A DNA stretch of 64,000 nucleotides from Oerskovia douganii (GCF_015142735.1 NZ_JACSPN010000015.1:1-64000), one strand, 5' to 3'. Positions 18,315 through 27,730 are shown, counted from the first letter of the stretch. Numbers and translations are program-made. Notes: generated by a model not told the origin, from the sequence alone.

Positions 18315-19614
18315 TCATCCCGCCGGCGTGAGCCTGCCCAGGTTGAAGGCAGCGATGCCGGCCGTCGACGACCGCCAGGCGATGACGTCGCCGCGCACCA
18401 CGACGTCGCTCAGGCCCGGAGCGTCGACGAGCTTGTAGATCGCGTTCGTCCCGACGTAGTGCAGGTACTCGCCGGTGTCCCCGTTCCCGGAACCTGCGCC
18501 CCATGCGAGGACGTCTCCGGACAACGAGACCGGGCCGAACCAGTCCGTGCCGGTGTCGATGATCGTGGTGACCTGCGTCGTCCGGTCCATGACGTACAGC
18601 TGAGCATCGACCGTGGTCATCCCGTCCGGCTCGGATCCTGACGCCACCGCCCAGACGAGGACCTCGGGTGAGACCGTCATCGCGATGATGGGACGGTCCA
18701 CCGGGGTCGTCATGGTCGCAAGCGTCTGCTGGCCCCCGCTGTCCGGGGAGAAGACGATCTCCGACGCGAGCCGGTCCCCCTGTTCCTGGGACCTCGCGAA
18801 GTAGATGCCATCGGCGTCACCTGCGTGAACGATGACCGTTCTCGGCGAGCACCTCGACATCGCCGTCTCCGGCGAGGCCCGCGCTCAGGAGATCGCTCGA
18901 CCCGCCCGCCTTCGAGGCTGCGTTCCAGGCGAGCCTGCTCGTGCTCATGGACAGGTACGGATCGATCCCGATGATCCGTGGCGTCGCACCACCCGGGTAG
19001 AAGTCGCGGTAGTCCGCGACGAGGGTCGGGGCGTCGTCGCCGATCCGAGTCGCACGTACCCGCCAGTCGAACTCGTCGAGGTTGGTGCTGCGGGTCTCGA
19101 GCCAGGCCAGACGGTCCCCGCGCCGGGTGAAGGTCGAGACCTGCCCGGGCGCACCGGTACTGACCTCTCCGAAGACGACGGCGCCCTCTCCGGACATGTG
19201 GACCAGGTCGGTCTGTTCCGGCAGGAGTGCATCGCCCTCGAGCTCGGTGCCGTACGTCGCGACGAACGAGCAGTCCTCGCCGACGGTCTCGACGCGCGGC
19301 GCCAGTCGTCCGCGGAACTCGGTCATCGTGATCGTGAGCGACAGCGAGTAGTCCTTGCCCTCGGTCAGCTTCGCCGCGCCCTCGGTGGAGAGGTGCGCGC
19401 CCTCGGTGAAGCTGCCGGACGCCAGCGTCGCGGCGGGGTTCGCCGCGCCGGCGTCCGGCAGGTCGCCTGATGCGACAGGCTCCCACCGGGGTGCGCACGT
19501 CTCCAGTCCGGGAGGAACAGGGACGCTGTCGCTCGCGCAGCCAGAGGCGAGCACGACGACGGCGAGGGTGGCGGCTCCGACCCGTGCCCATCCAGGCAGA
19601 TCGACGTTCATCAC
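18315..19614 (-). pseudogene. Lipoprotein with beta-propeller-like repeats, interrupted by a frameshift
   Basis: The upstream frame (start 19614 or 19611) opens with a lipoprotein signal, VVVLASGCAS, and runs to a stop at 18817. The downstream frame (usable from about 18860 to 18315) continues the same protein. Both parts carry repeated short strands of the type GDRLAWLETR, EVLVWAVASG, GDVLAWGAGS and GDVIAWRSST, as in TolB-like propellers. The two frames differ by one base near 18820-18860, so one extra base (or two missing) splits a protein of about 430 residues. It could be a true pseudogene, a programmed shift or a sequencing error; no slippery run is visible. Role unknown, probably outer-surface binding. 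Confidence 0.75.
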
Positions 19615-20038
19615 GGGGAGAAGCCACCGTTCCCGCTGGCGGACCGATGACCCTGGGTCAGGTTCGGATGTCCGTAGCGGGGGCCTCGGACGAGCTCGAC
19701 GGCGCTCACCACGTGTCCAGCGTCCGTGCTGCGGCCACGCGACGCTGAACGATGCTCTTCGCCGGGCGTTCCTCGAGCACGCCTGCCGGCAGACCCGATC
19801 CTCCGAGCAGCGTCGGTGCGTGACGTAGGCCCCGTGCGAACGTGCGGTTCAGTGCACAGCCCCCCATTTGTTAATCGTCCTGGCGAACCTTGGCAGACCT
19901 GACATCTTACTGTCAAGGGCGCGCCCCGCCCCACGGTCGGGTCGTGGTCCTGATCCTCCTGGTGGCACCCGAGGCCCCTGCTGCCCCGTGCGCCGTGACG
20001 CACACGGAGGAGCCCGGCGCGTCAGCCTGCCGGCGGGG
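19615..20038. other. Gene-free stretch with a local AT-rich island
   Basis: I find no convincing gene in these 424 bp. A short stretch at about 19865-19916 is clearly richer in A/T than its surroundings. It holds TGACA and TGTCA six bases apart (19900-19915) and, on the minus strand, a TTGACA (19916-19911), so it may contain the promoter of the lipoprotein gene. No good -10 partner was found. Confidence 0.5.
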
Positions 20039-20434
20039 TCAGCCTGCCTGCGCGTTGACCCACGCAGCGAGCTCTGGCGACTCGTCCGCGAGCGCATCTC
20101 CAGCCGTGAGATCGAGCGCTTGCGCCGTGGACGAGGTGGCCAGCACGCGGGCGCCGTCGAGCGCCGCTCGATCCGCGGCGAGATGCTCGAGGGCGGACCG
20201 CAGCCGCTCTGCGTCCGATCCCGCTCCGGGCGACCATCCCACCGCGGCGGCTGCCGCGAGGACTGCGGCGGGGTTCGACACCTGGACGTCCGCGACCGTC
20301 ACGACCCGGACGAACGTGTCCGGCGCAGGCGGCGTCGCCCTCCGGCGCGGGAGCGGGCGCGCGGTCGTCGGCGGCGCGGGTCGGCGGCGCGGGAGCGGCG
20401 CAGGACGGGTCGGTGCGGAGGGCTGGTCTGACAC
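20039..20434 (-). CDS. Hypothetical protein, 131 aa
   Basis: From GTG 20434 the frame gives a Pro/Arg/Thr-rich N-terminus of about 45 residues (PLPRRRPAPP repeated as PLPRRRATPP) followed by a small helical region, DVQVSNPAAVLAAAAAVGWS and ELAAWVNAQAG. There is no signal peptide or membrane segment. I do not recognise the family. It follows the 319-residue hypothetical gene on the same strand after 113 bp and could be co-transcribed with it. The low-complexity head makes the start uncertain. Confidence 0.45.
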   Translation of the reverse strand: MSDQPSAPTRPAPLPRRRPAPPTTARPLPRRRATPPAPDTFVRVVTVADVQVSNPAAVLAAAAAVGWSPGAGSDAERLRSALEHLAADRAALDGARVLATSSTAQALDLTAGDALADESPELAAWVNAQAG

Positions 20435-20547
20435 CTGTACGAGTGTGCCACCACGGGTCCGGCCTGGCGCGGGCACCGGTCAGGCGGAGCCGGCCCGCGG
20501 CCGACCCGTGTCCACGGCGAGCGGCACCTCCACCCGGGCTGGCCGCG

Positions 20548-21507
20548 TCAGGCGGCGCCCCACCAGGACAGGACGGCGGCCCACACCAGGAGGGCGTCGG
20601 CGTCGCTGTCGAGAGCACTGATCGTGAGCGATCGTCCGCCTGCGTGCTCGCGGACGGACGCGAGCTCGACGGGCCCGCGGCACACCCGTCCGGCGTGGCG
20701 ACGTCGGGTCGTGTCCCACGCCTCCGTCACCGCCGTCACCTCACCGATCGGACCGGCGACGACGACGTCGCGGACGCGCGCCCCTCGCGTCGCCCGCGTG
20801 ATCTTGGCGACAGGACTGCCGTCCGCGAGCGTCACGTGGCGAAGGGTCCACGCACCGCCCCGGTGCCGACGCGCGCCGGGCGTGCTGCGGAGCAGGACCT
20901 GTCCGTCGGCGTCGAGCAGCTCGACCGTCCGAGGGTCGTCGCTCGACGCCGAGACGTCCATGAGCGTATCGACGACGCCGCTGGCGATCTGCCCCGTCGA
21001 CATCCGCGCCAGCGGGCAACGTCGGACGACGACCCGCAGTGGCTCGCTGCCGACGAGGAAGAGCTCCCCGGTCCAGCCGAGGGGGGCGAGCGCCCCCACT
21101 GCCTCGCGGACCGGGAGCTCGAGGGACCGTGGCAGGAGTGCGGCGACCTCGACCGCTCCGCGGTGAACGGGGTGCACAGGCGCGGTGGGGACACCCCCGG
21201 CGGGGACCGGTGGCCCGAGGATCGCCCCCGGGGTACGCAGCCGTCGTCCGGTCTCGCGCACGGTCTCGCGCGCCGCCTCGACGCTCGCGTGCGCGGCCTC
21301 GACCGCCGCACGGGCCGCTCGTGCCCGGTCTGCCAGACGGTCCGGCACGAGCGAGTCGAGCCTGGGGAGCCCCCACCCGCCGACGCGTCGCCGAGGGGCC
21401 ACGCTGTCCGTGGGAGGCTGCGCCCCAGCGTCGACGCCCCCCTCCGGTGCCGGGCTGGGATCGTACGGGCGTTCGAGCGGGAGACCGGGATCGTCAGGGA
21501 GGCTCAC
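20548..21507 (-). CDS. Hypothetical protein with LURP/scramblase-like C-terminal half
   Basis: The 319-residue protein (GTG start at 21507) has a polar Pro-rich head, a helical Ala/Arg/Glu segment (about 55-95, RAARAAVEAAHASVEAARET, possibly coiled coil) and an all-beta C-terminal half. The latter shows VELLDADGQVLLRS, LADGSPVAKITR and GPIGEVTAVTEAWD, a pattern reminiscent of phospholipid scramblase/LURP-one domains, though this likeness is only by eye. No catalytic motif is seen. It diverges from the stressosome operon with a 159-bp shared upstream region. Confidence 0.65.
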   Translation of the reverse strand: MSLPDDPGLPLERPYDPSPAPEGGVDAGAQPPTDSVAPRRRVGGWGLPRLDSLVPDRLADRARAARAAVEAAHASVEAARETVRETGRRLRTPGAILGPPVPAGGVPTAPVHPVHRGAVEVAALLPRSLELPVREAVGALAPLGWTGELFLVGSEPLRVVVRRCPLARMSTGQIASGVVDTLMDVSASSDDPRTVELLDADGQVLLRSTPGARRHRGGAWTLRHVTLADGSPVAKITRATRGARVRDVVVAGPIGEVTAVTEAWDTTRRRHAGRVCRGPVELASVREHAGGRSLTISALDSDADALLVWAAVLSWWGAA

Positions 21508-21666
21508 GCGTCAAGGCTAACGAGCCAGGATCGGGCCGCCGCGTGTCTCAGCGGGGCGCCCACGGGTCACGCGTCGTCCTCAGAGGTGGTTGCTCCTGAG
21601 TACACTTGGCCCTCGCCACTGCTTGGAGACCTTGAGCGGGAGGCAGACTCTTGGAAGGAATTGTCG

Positions 21667-22503
21667 ATGGCCGACGTCGCCACAGCTGCACCCGAGACCC
21701 TCGCCCAGACACTGGCCGCGCACGCCGAGCGCGTACGCGGTGTGTGGCTCGACGCAGCCGCCCGTGAGCTCCACGGCCGCACCTCGCGGGGAGAGCTCGA
21801 CCGCGAGCAGGCTGAGATCCTCGACGCGCTGCTCGACGGCCTCCGGTCCGGTGGGATCGCACTGGCCGACCCTGCGTTCGACCAGCTCCGCGGCATCCTC
21901 GCGGACGTCTCGGCGACGCGCGCCCGGCTGGGGTTCACCCCCCGGGAGACGGCGATCGGGATCTTCGCCCTCAAGGAAGGGCTGTACCCGCTGGCGTCCG
22001 CCGGCGTGGACATCACGCCGCTGCTCCGGCTCGTCGACCAGCTCGGCCTCCTGACGTTCGAGACGTTCGCCGCCGCCCGTGAGGCGATCATCGCGGAGCA
22101 GGCCGAGCAGCTGCTCGAGCTCTCGACGCCCGTCGTGAAGCTCTGGGAGGGCATCGTGGCGGTGCCGCTCGTCGGCACGCTGGACTCGGCCCGCGCCCAG
22201 GTCGTCATGGAGAAGCTGCTGAACACGCTCGTCGACACGGGCAGCGAGCACGCGATCATCGACATCACGGGGGTCCCCGCCGTGGACACCCAGGTCGCCC
22301 AGCACCTGCTCAAGACCGTGGTCGCTGCCCGTCTCATGGGCGCCGAGTGCACCATCAGCGGGATCCGGCCCCAGATCGCCCAGACCATCGTCGCCCTCGG
22401 CATCGAGTTCGGTGACATCCGCACGCGCGCCACCCTCGCCGACGCCCTCGTCGACGCGCTGCGCGCCACCCGTGCGGCTCGGCAGGTCGGGCTCCCCGCA
22501 TGA
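21667..22503 (+). CDS. rsbR: RsbR-type stressosome sensor (RsbRD N-domain plus STAS)
   Basis: The 278-residue protein has an N-terminal four-helix RsbR-like domain (about 10-145) in place of a globin domain and a C-terminal STAS domain (about 155-270). The two threonines phosphorylated by RsbT in B. subtilis RsbR have clear counterparts in DITGVPAVDT and RPQIAQTIVALG. The start is ATG 21667 behind GGAAGGA (21651-21657). rsbS overlaps its stop by ATGA. With RsbS it should build the icosahedral stressosome that holds RsbT inactive. The signal sensed by the N-domain is unknown. Confidence 0.93.
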   Translation: MADVATAAPETLAQTLAAHAERVRGVWLDAAARELHGRTSRGELDREQAEILDALLDGLRSGGIALADPAFDQLRGILADVSATRARLGFTPRETAIGIFALKEGLYPLASAGVDITPLLRLVDQLGLLTFETFAAAREAIIAEQAEQLLELSTPVVKLWEGIVAVPLVGTLDSARAQVVMEKLLNTLVDTGSEHAIIDITGVPAVDTQVAQHLLKTVVAARLMGAECTISGIRPQIAQTIVALGIEFGDIRTRATLADALVDALRATRAARQVGLPA

Positions 22504-22904
22504 CCGACGGCGTCCCCATCCTCAAGATCGGCTCGACGCTGCTCGTCTCGATCCAGATCGACCTCCAGGACGACACCGCGCTGCGGCTCCAGGAGGACCT
22601 CGCCGAACGGATCACGGACACGGGTGCGCGCGGGGTCATCATCGACATCTCGGGCCTCGAGATCGTCGACTCGTTCATCGGGCGGATGCTGGCGTCGATC
22701 GCGGGCATCTCGCACGTGCTCGACGCGACGACGGTCGTCGTCGGCATGCGACCGGCGGTCGCGATCACCATGGTCGAGCTGGGGCTCTCCCTCGGCGACG
22801 TCCGCACGGCGCTCGACGTCGAGCGCGCCCTGGCCCTCCTCGCCCCCGTGGAGCAGTTCCCGGAGGACGTGCTGCTCGGGGCCGTCGAGCGCGAGGAGGG
22901 ATGA
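22500..22904 (+). CDS. rsbS: RsbS-type stressosome scaffold (STAS)
   Basis: The 134-residue protein is one STAS domain, the minimal stressosome core. The phosphoserine of RsbS corresponds to the serine in IIDISGLEIVDSFIGRML. Its length is slightly above the B. subtilis protein because of a C-terminal acidic extension ending EREEG. ATGA overlaps at both ends couple it to rsbR and rsbT, giving the canonical R-S-T order. Confidence 0.94.
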   Translation: MTDGVPILKIGSTLLVSIQIDLQDDTALRLQEDLAERITDTGARGVIIDISGLEIVDSFIGRMLASIAGISHVLDATTVVVGMRPAVAITMVELGLSLGDVRTALDVERALALLAPVEQFPEDVLLGAVEREEG

Positions 22905-23314
22905 GCGCGCCGACGACGACGGTCGAGCACGTACCGATCCGGACGGACTCCGACGTCGTCAAGGTGCGCCAGCTCGTCCGAGCGCTCGCCCAGCAGGCAC
23001 GCCTCTCCCTGGTCGACCAGACCAAGCTCGTCACGGCCGCGAGCGAGCTCGCGCGCAACACCCTCGTCTACGGCGGCGGCGGTGACGCCGAGGTCCAGCT
23101 CGCCGTCGACGGCGTGCGGACCGGCGTGCGCGCGGTCTTCAAGGACGACGGCCCGGGCATCCCCGACCTCGACCTGGCGTTGACCGACGGGTGGACCAGC
23201 GGGAGCGGGCTCGGGCTCGGTCTGTCCGGCTCACGGCGGCTCGTGCAGCACTTCGCGATCGACACCGCTCCGGGCGCAGGCACTCGCGTCGAGATCGCGA
23301 CCTGGTCCCGATGA
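22901..23314 (+). CDS. rsbT: RsbT-type serine/threonine switch kinase
   Basis: The 137-residue GHKL ATPase has the N-box SELARNTLVYGGGG, the G1 box DDGPGIPD and the glycine-rich lid SGLGLGLSGSRRL. RsbT phosphorylates RsbS and RsbR on stress and is then released to activate a downstream PP2C. The ATG at 22901 overlaps the rsbS stop, and the next gene again overlaps by ATGA (23311-23314). A likely output in this operon is the PP2C protein at 26087 or the fusion at 23311. Confidence 0.94.
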   Translation: MSAPTTTVEHVPIRTDSDVVKVRQLVRALAQQARLSLVDQTKLVTAASELARNTLVYGGGGDAEVQLAVDGVRTGVRAVFKDDGPGIPDLDLALTDGWTSGSGLGLGLSGSRRLVQHFAIDTAPGAGTRVEIATWSR

Positions 23315-24348
23315 CGGCGGCGAGCGGCGTCGACGAGCGTCGCAGCATCGTCGAGAACGGCACCTGGTACACCGTGGACCACCCGTCCGCGGTCGGCCGG
23401 GTCCGCCGCGCGGCAACCTCCGCCGCACGCGACCTGGGCTTCGACGAGGACCGGTCCGCGAAGATCGGGATCGTGGTCTCCGAGCTGGCCACCAACCAGT
23501 GCCGGCACGCGGGCTCGGGTGCCGTGCTGGTCCGGGTGCGCCGCACCGGGGACCAGGCGCAGCTCGAGACCCTCGCCGTGGACTCGGGTCCCGGCATGCG
23601 CGACATCATGGCGGCCATGCGCGACGGCGTCTCGAGCAGCGGGACCCTCGGCATCGGGCTGGGCACCTTGCCGCGCCTCGCGTCGTCGTGGGACGCGTGG
23701 ACCGCTCCCGGGCAAGGGACCGTCATCGCGGCGACCTTCGCCGAGCACGCCGGACCGTCGGTGTCGCCCGCCCCGCCGACGGGTGTGACCCGGGCCATGA
23801 CCGGGCAGGAGGCGTGCGGCGACGCGTTCGCCGTCCGGCACGACGACGGCGTGCCGACGCTCATGGTCGCGGACGGGCTGGGCCACGGCTCGCTGGCCGC
23901 GGCCGCCTCGGGCGCCGCCGTGCGCGCCTTCCTCGATGCGCCCGCCGGCCCCCCGGTGGTACTCCTCGAACGCGTGCACCGAGCCCTGCCCGGTACGCGC
24001 GGCGCCGCCGTCTCGGTCGCCCAGGTGAACGGCGGGGTGCTGCGCCACGCGGGTCTCGGGAACATCTCCGGGACCGTCCACGGCGCACGAACGCGCGGCC
24101 TGGTCAGCCACCCCGGCATCGCGGGCGTGCCCGGGCGTCCCCTCCGGGAGACGACGTACCCGGTCGAGCGGGGCGACGTCGTCGTGCTGCACAGCGACGG
24201 GCTCACCAACCGCTGGTCGCTCGCCGACTACCCGGGGCTCGCGACCCGCTCCCCGCTCGTGATCTCCGGTGTCCTGCACCGCGACAACGCCGTCCGCCCC
24301 GACGACTCCTGCGTGGCGGTGCTGCCCGTCACCGGGCTGGAGCAGTGA
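23311..24348 (+). CDS. Fusion of an RsbW/RsbT-like ATPase and a PP2C (RsbX/SpoIIE-like) phosphatase
   Basis: This 345-residue protein has an N-terminal GHKL domain (about 20-145: ELATNQCRHAGSG N-box, DSGPGM G1 box, SGTLGIGLGTLPRL lid) joined to a SpoIIE-type PP2C (about 160-345: CGDAFAV, MVADGLGHGSLAAAA, VVVLHSDGLTN, all with metal-binding Asp). B. subtilis RsbX, a lone PP2C, dephosphorylates RsbR/RsbS; here such a phosphatase is physically tied to a kinase-like domain. Likely it resets the stressosome. The start at ATG 23311 overlaps rsbT by ATGA. Confidence 0.9.
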   Translation: MTAASGVDERRSIVENGTWYTVDHPSAVGRVRRAATSAARDLGFDEDRSAKIGIVVSELATNQCRHAGSGAVLVRVRRTGDQAQLETLAVDSGPGMRDIMAAMRDGVSSSGTLGIGLGTLPRLASSWDAWTAPGQGTVIAATFAEHAGPSVSPAPPTGVTRAMTGQEACGDAFAVRHDDGVPTLMVADGLGHGSLAAAASGAAVRAFLDAPAGPPVVLLERVHRALPGTRGAAVSVAQVNGGVLRHAGLGNISGTVHGARTRGLVSHPGIAGVPGRPLRETTYPVERGDVVVLHSDGLTNRWSLADYPGLATRSPLVISGVLHRDNAVRPDDSCVAVLPVTGLEQ

Positions 24349-24350
24349 CC

Positions 24351-26090
24351 ATGCCCCTCCTCGTGACCCAGCTCCGCTCCGACGCCGACGTCCTCGCGCT
24401 CCGCCGCGCCGGGCGCGAGATCTGCCGCCAGCTCGGCATGGACACCCAGGACCAGGTGCGGGTCGCGACCGCGCTCTCGGAGATCGGCCGGGCAGCGGTC
24501 TCGACAGGGATCGCCGACGTCGTCATCGCGGTCATCCCCGGCGTCCCCCACGCGACCCTGCGCGCCGAGTTCACGCCGGACGTGCCGTTCGTGCTCGACG
24601 GCGACTCGAGCGACGGTGGTGTGCCTGCCGCCCGACGCCTCGTCAAGGGGCTCGAGATCGATCCGACGGGCGCCCGGGTCGTCCTGACCAAGCCGCTCGG
24701 GACGACCGCGCGCATCGACGAGGCCTGGCTCGCCGCGGTGCGACGCTCCACCGCCGCGGCCCACGTCGCCGACGCCCTCGACGAGCTCCGGGTGCAGAAC
24801 AGCGAGCTCGTGCGGACCCTGGACGAGCTGACCCACCAGAAGGAAGAGCTGCGGCGCTTCAACGACGAGCTCGAGGAGACCAACCGGGGCGTGCTCGCGA
24901 TGTACGACCAGCTCTCGTCCGAGCTCGAGGAGACCAACACGGGGGTCGTCGCGCTCTACGCCGAGCTCGACGAGCGTGGGCGCGAGCTGACCGCGGCGAA
25001 CGAGGCCAAGACCCGGTTCCTGCGCAACGTGAGCCACGAGCTGCGCTCGCCCGTGAACTCGATCCTCGGGCTCACGTCGTTGCTCGTGGACTCCCACCTC
25101 GACGCGGACCAGGCCCAGCAGGTGACCTTCCTGCGCGAGAGCGCGACGACCATGCTCCAGCTCGTCGACGAGCTGCTCGACCTGGCCCGGGCGGAAGCCG
25201 GCCACGAGGACGTCGAGCCCGCCCTGGTCGACGTGCCACGCCTGCTCGACGAGCTGCACGGCACGACCCTCCCGCTGCTGCGCCCCGGCGTGACGCTGCG
25301 GACGGTCGCCACGCACCGGCTCCCTCTCGTGACGGACCGACGCCTCGTCGCTCGCGTGCTGCGCAACCTCCTGGCGAACGCGGCGAAGTTCACCGACGAG
25401 GGCTGCATCGAGTTCACGGCGGAGACGGAGGGCGACCTGGTCCGGTTCGAGGTCCGGGACACGGGCCTCGGGATCCCCGAGGAGCAGGTGGAGTCGGTGT
25501 TCGAAGAGTTCGTCCAGGTCCCGAACCGGCTGCAGCCCTCGGTGCGCGGCACCGGGCTCGGCCTTCCCTACGCCCGACGCGCGGCGCAGGCGCTGGGCGG
25601 CACCCTCGAGGCGTCCTCGCGGCTCGGCAGCGGGAGCACCTTCACCCTCCGCCTGCCCTCGCTCCCGTTCGACGAGAGGCCCCAGGACGCCCCTGCCGGG
25701 GCCTTGCCCGTCGACGCCGCTCCCCCGACGGACGACCTGGGGCACGTGCTCGTCGTCGACGACGACAGGGCGTTCGCGTCCGTCCTCGTCGCCCTGCTGC
25801 AGGGCGACGCCGCGCGGGTGAGCGTCGCGCACGACGCCGCGCACGCACTCGCGCTCCTGCACGACGGCGCGGCCGACCTGGCCCTCCTGGACGTGCGTCT
25901 GCCCGGCATGGACGGCCCGGCGCTCAGGGCGAGGATCCGTGACCTGCACCCGGCGACCGCGACGGTGCTCATGTCGAGCGCCACCCTGCCGCCGCGCGAG
26001 GACCTCGCCGGGGTCCTGTTCCTCCCCAAGGCGAGCATCTCCCGCGACCACCTCGTCGCGACGCTGCGGCGCGCGAAGGAGGGCCGATGA
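24351..26090 (+). CDS. Hybrid histidine kinase with C-terminal receiver domain
   Basis: In the 579-residue protein, residues 1-130 look like a degenerate RsbW-type ATPase (ICRQLGMDTQDQVRVATALSE). Residues 140-218 form a Glu/Leu coiled coil containing two ELEETN repeats. HisKA follows with H229 in NVSHELRSPVNS, then HATPase (NLLANAAKF, DTGLGIPEEQ, GTGLGLPYARR) and a receiver domain (about 463-579) with the phosphoacceptor D514 in LLDVRLPGMDG. No membrane helices are present, so it senses inside the cell. It starts at ATG 24351, 9 bases after GGAG; a GTG at 24345 would overlap the previous stop. It ends overlapping the next gene by ATGA. Confidence 0.92.
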   Translation: MPLLVTQLRSDADVLALRRAGREICRQLGMDTQDQVRVATALSEIGRAAVSTGIADVVIAVIPGVPHATLRAEFTPDVPFVLDGDSSDGGVPAARRLVKGLEIDPTGARVVLTKPLGTTARIDEAWLAAVRRSTAAAHVADALDELRVQNSELVRTLDELTHQKEELRRFNDELEETNRGVLAMYDQLSSELEETNTGVVALYAELDERGRELTAANEAKTRFLRNVSHELRSPVNSILGLTSLLVDSHLDADQAQQVTFLRESATTMLQLVDELLDLARAEAGHEDVEPALVDVPRLLDELHGTTLPLLRPGVTLRTVATHRLPLVTDRRLVARVLRNLLANAAKFTDEGCIEFTAETEGDLVRFEVRDTGLGIPEEQVESVFEEFVQVPNRLQPSVRGTGLGLPYARRAAQALGGTLEASSRLGSGSTFTLRLPSLPFDERPQDAPAGALPVDAAPPTDDLGHVLVVDDDRAFASVLVALLQGDAARVSVAHDAAHALALLHDGAADLALLDVRLPGMDGPALRARIRDLHPATATVLMSSATLPPREDLAGVLFLPKASISRDHLVATLRRAKEGR

Positions 26091-27691
26091 GCCCGGCCCG
26101 CACGGTGCTCGTGGTCGACGACACCGCGGCGCACCGCTACGTCATGGCGAGCTGGCTCCGCCGCGCGGGCTTCGAGGTGATCGAGGCGGCGACGGGGAGC
26201 GAAGCGCTCGTGCGGACCACGTCGCAGATCGACGCCATGGTGCTCGACGTCAACCTCCCGGACATCCCCGGCGGGGAGGTCTGCCGGCGGCTCAAGGCCG
26301 ACCCGGCCACCGCCCACATCCCCGTCCTGCACGTCTCGGCGACGGCCGTCGACGCGGCCTCCCGCACCGCGGGTCTCGAGGGTGGCGCGGACGCCTACCT
26401 GCCCGAGCCGCTCGACCGCGACGAGTTCCTCGCGACCATCAGCGCCCTGTGCCGTCGGCACGACGCGCAGCGCGGGGCCGGACGGCGGGCGCGACGGCTC
26501 GAGGCGCTCGCGAACGCCCTCGTGCCCCTCCACGAGGCGCGCTCGTACGAGGCGATCGTCGACCACACGGCCCGTGGCGCGTGCGCCGTGCTGGGACGCG
26601 TCGTCGTCGCGATGGTCGTCGCCGACACGGGGGTCGTGCTGCGCTCGGTCTGCGCGGCCGAACGCTCCGCCCTGGTCCGCGGGCGCGGTACGCATCCCGT
26701 GGTCGCGCCCGGCGACGGGTTGCCCATGGTCTTCGAGCCCGACGACGTCCCGGCTCCCTGGCAGCCTCTGCTGCGGGAGGCGGGGATCGACCCGTCACGG
26801 TGGTGGACCATGTGGCTCGTCGACAGCGGCGGCGCGCTCGTCGGGGGCCTCGGGATCCAGGTCGGCGAGGGCGACGGTTCCCTCTCGGACGAGGAGAAGG
26901 GCGTCGCCGGTCGGTTCGCCGAGGCCGCGACGGTCGCGCTCTCCAACCTGCGGACGTTCGCCGAGGAGCAGCGCATCGCGCTCGCCCTGCAGCGGGCGCT
27001 CCTGCCGTCCAGCCTGCAGGTGGGCGGCGGGGTGGACGTCGCCGCGCGCTACGAGGCCTCCGACGCCCGTCTGGACGTGGGGGGAGACTTCTACGACGCG
27101 TTCGACCTGCCCGACGGCAGGGTCGCGGTGGTCATCGGCGACGTCCAGGGCCACTCGCTGCGCGCCGCGATGGTCATGGCAGAGGTGCGGCTGACCCTCC
27201 GCGCCTACCTCCGCGAGGGGCACGACGCCCAGACGGCGCTGAACCTCCTCAACGAGGCGCTGCGTCACGACCACACCGAGTACGCGACGGTCTGCGTGAG
27301 CGTGCTCGACCCACGCACCGGCGCGGTCGAGATCACCGACGCCGGCCACCTCCCGGCGCTCGTCGTGCGCACGGACGGGTCGGTGGTGGTCGCGAAGGCC
27401 GGCTCGCGCCTCCTCGGTCTGCCGAACCCGGACGTGCGTCCCGCTCACCGTGACGTCCTGGGCTCCGGTGACCTGCTGGTGCTCGTGACGGACGGGCTCG
27501 TCGAGCGCCGCGGCGCCTCGCTGGCCGACGCCCTCGACCGCCTCGCCGTGATCGCCGGGGAGAACGCCGGGGTGGGCCCGACGGCGATGTGCGAGCGCCT
27601 GGTCTCGGTCTTCGACGACGCGGGTCGCGAGGACGACGTCGCCGTCGTCGCGGTCACGCGCGGCCCTGTGCCGCCCGCGACCGTCGACTGA
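26087..27691 (+). CDS. Receiver-GAF-like-PP2C response regulator (RsbU-type output)
   Basis: The 534-residue protein has a receiver domain at residues 1-125 with D54 in LDVNLPDIPGG, a GAF-like middle (about 140-300) and a SpoIIE/RsbU-type PP2C (about 310-530) with DVGGDFYDAF, VVIGDVQGHSLRAAMVMAE and VLVTDGLVERR. PP2C outputs of this kind dephosphorylate STAS anti-anti-sigma factors. Phosphorelay from the preceding hybrid kinase to D54 is the obvious inference, with RsbT as a possible second activator. It is the last gene of the operon. The STAS protein at 60810-61187 is a plausible substrate type, not a proven one. Confidence 0.92.
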   Translation: MSPARTVLVVDDTAAHRYVMASWLRRAGFEVIEAATGSEALVRTTSQIDAMVLDVNLPDIPGGEVCRRLKADPATAHIPVLHVSATAVDAASRTAGLEGGADAYLPEPLDRDEFLATISALCRRHDAQRGAGRRARRLEALANALVPLHEARSYEAIVDHTARGACAVLGRVVVAMVVADTGVVLRSVCAAERSALVRGRGTHPVVAPGDGLPMVFEPDDVPAPWQPLLREAGIDPSRWWTMWLVDSGGALVGGLGIQVGEGDGSLSDEEKGVAGRFAEAATVALSNLRTFAEEQRIALALQRALLPSSLQVGGGVDVAARYEASDARLDVGGDFYDAFDLPDGRVAVVIGDVQGHSLRAAMVMAEVRLTLRAYLREGHDAQTALNLLNEALRHDHTEYATVCVSVLDPRTGAVEITDAGHLPALVVRTDGSVVVAKAGSRLLGLPNPDVRPAHRDVLGSGDLLVLVTDGLVERRGASLADALDRLAVIAGENAGVGPTAMCERLVSVFDDAGREDDVAVVAVTRGPVPPATVD

Positions 27692-27730
27692 GACCAGCGG
27701 CGCGCGAGCCCGCGCCTGCATCCGGCAGGA

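Noticed and set aside
20413-21666. N-terminal extension of RsbR over 400 codons
   Set aside because: The extension is antisense to the hypothetical gene at 20548-21507 and has no similarity to RsbR; a good ribosome site precedes ATG 21667.
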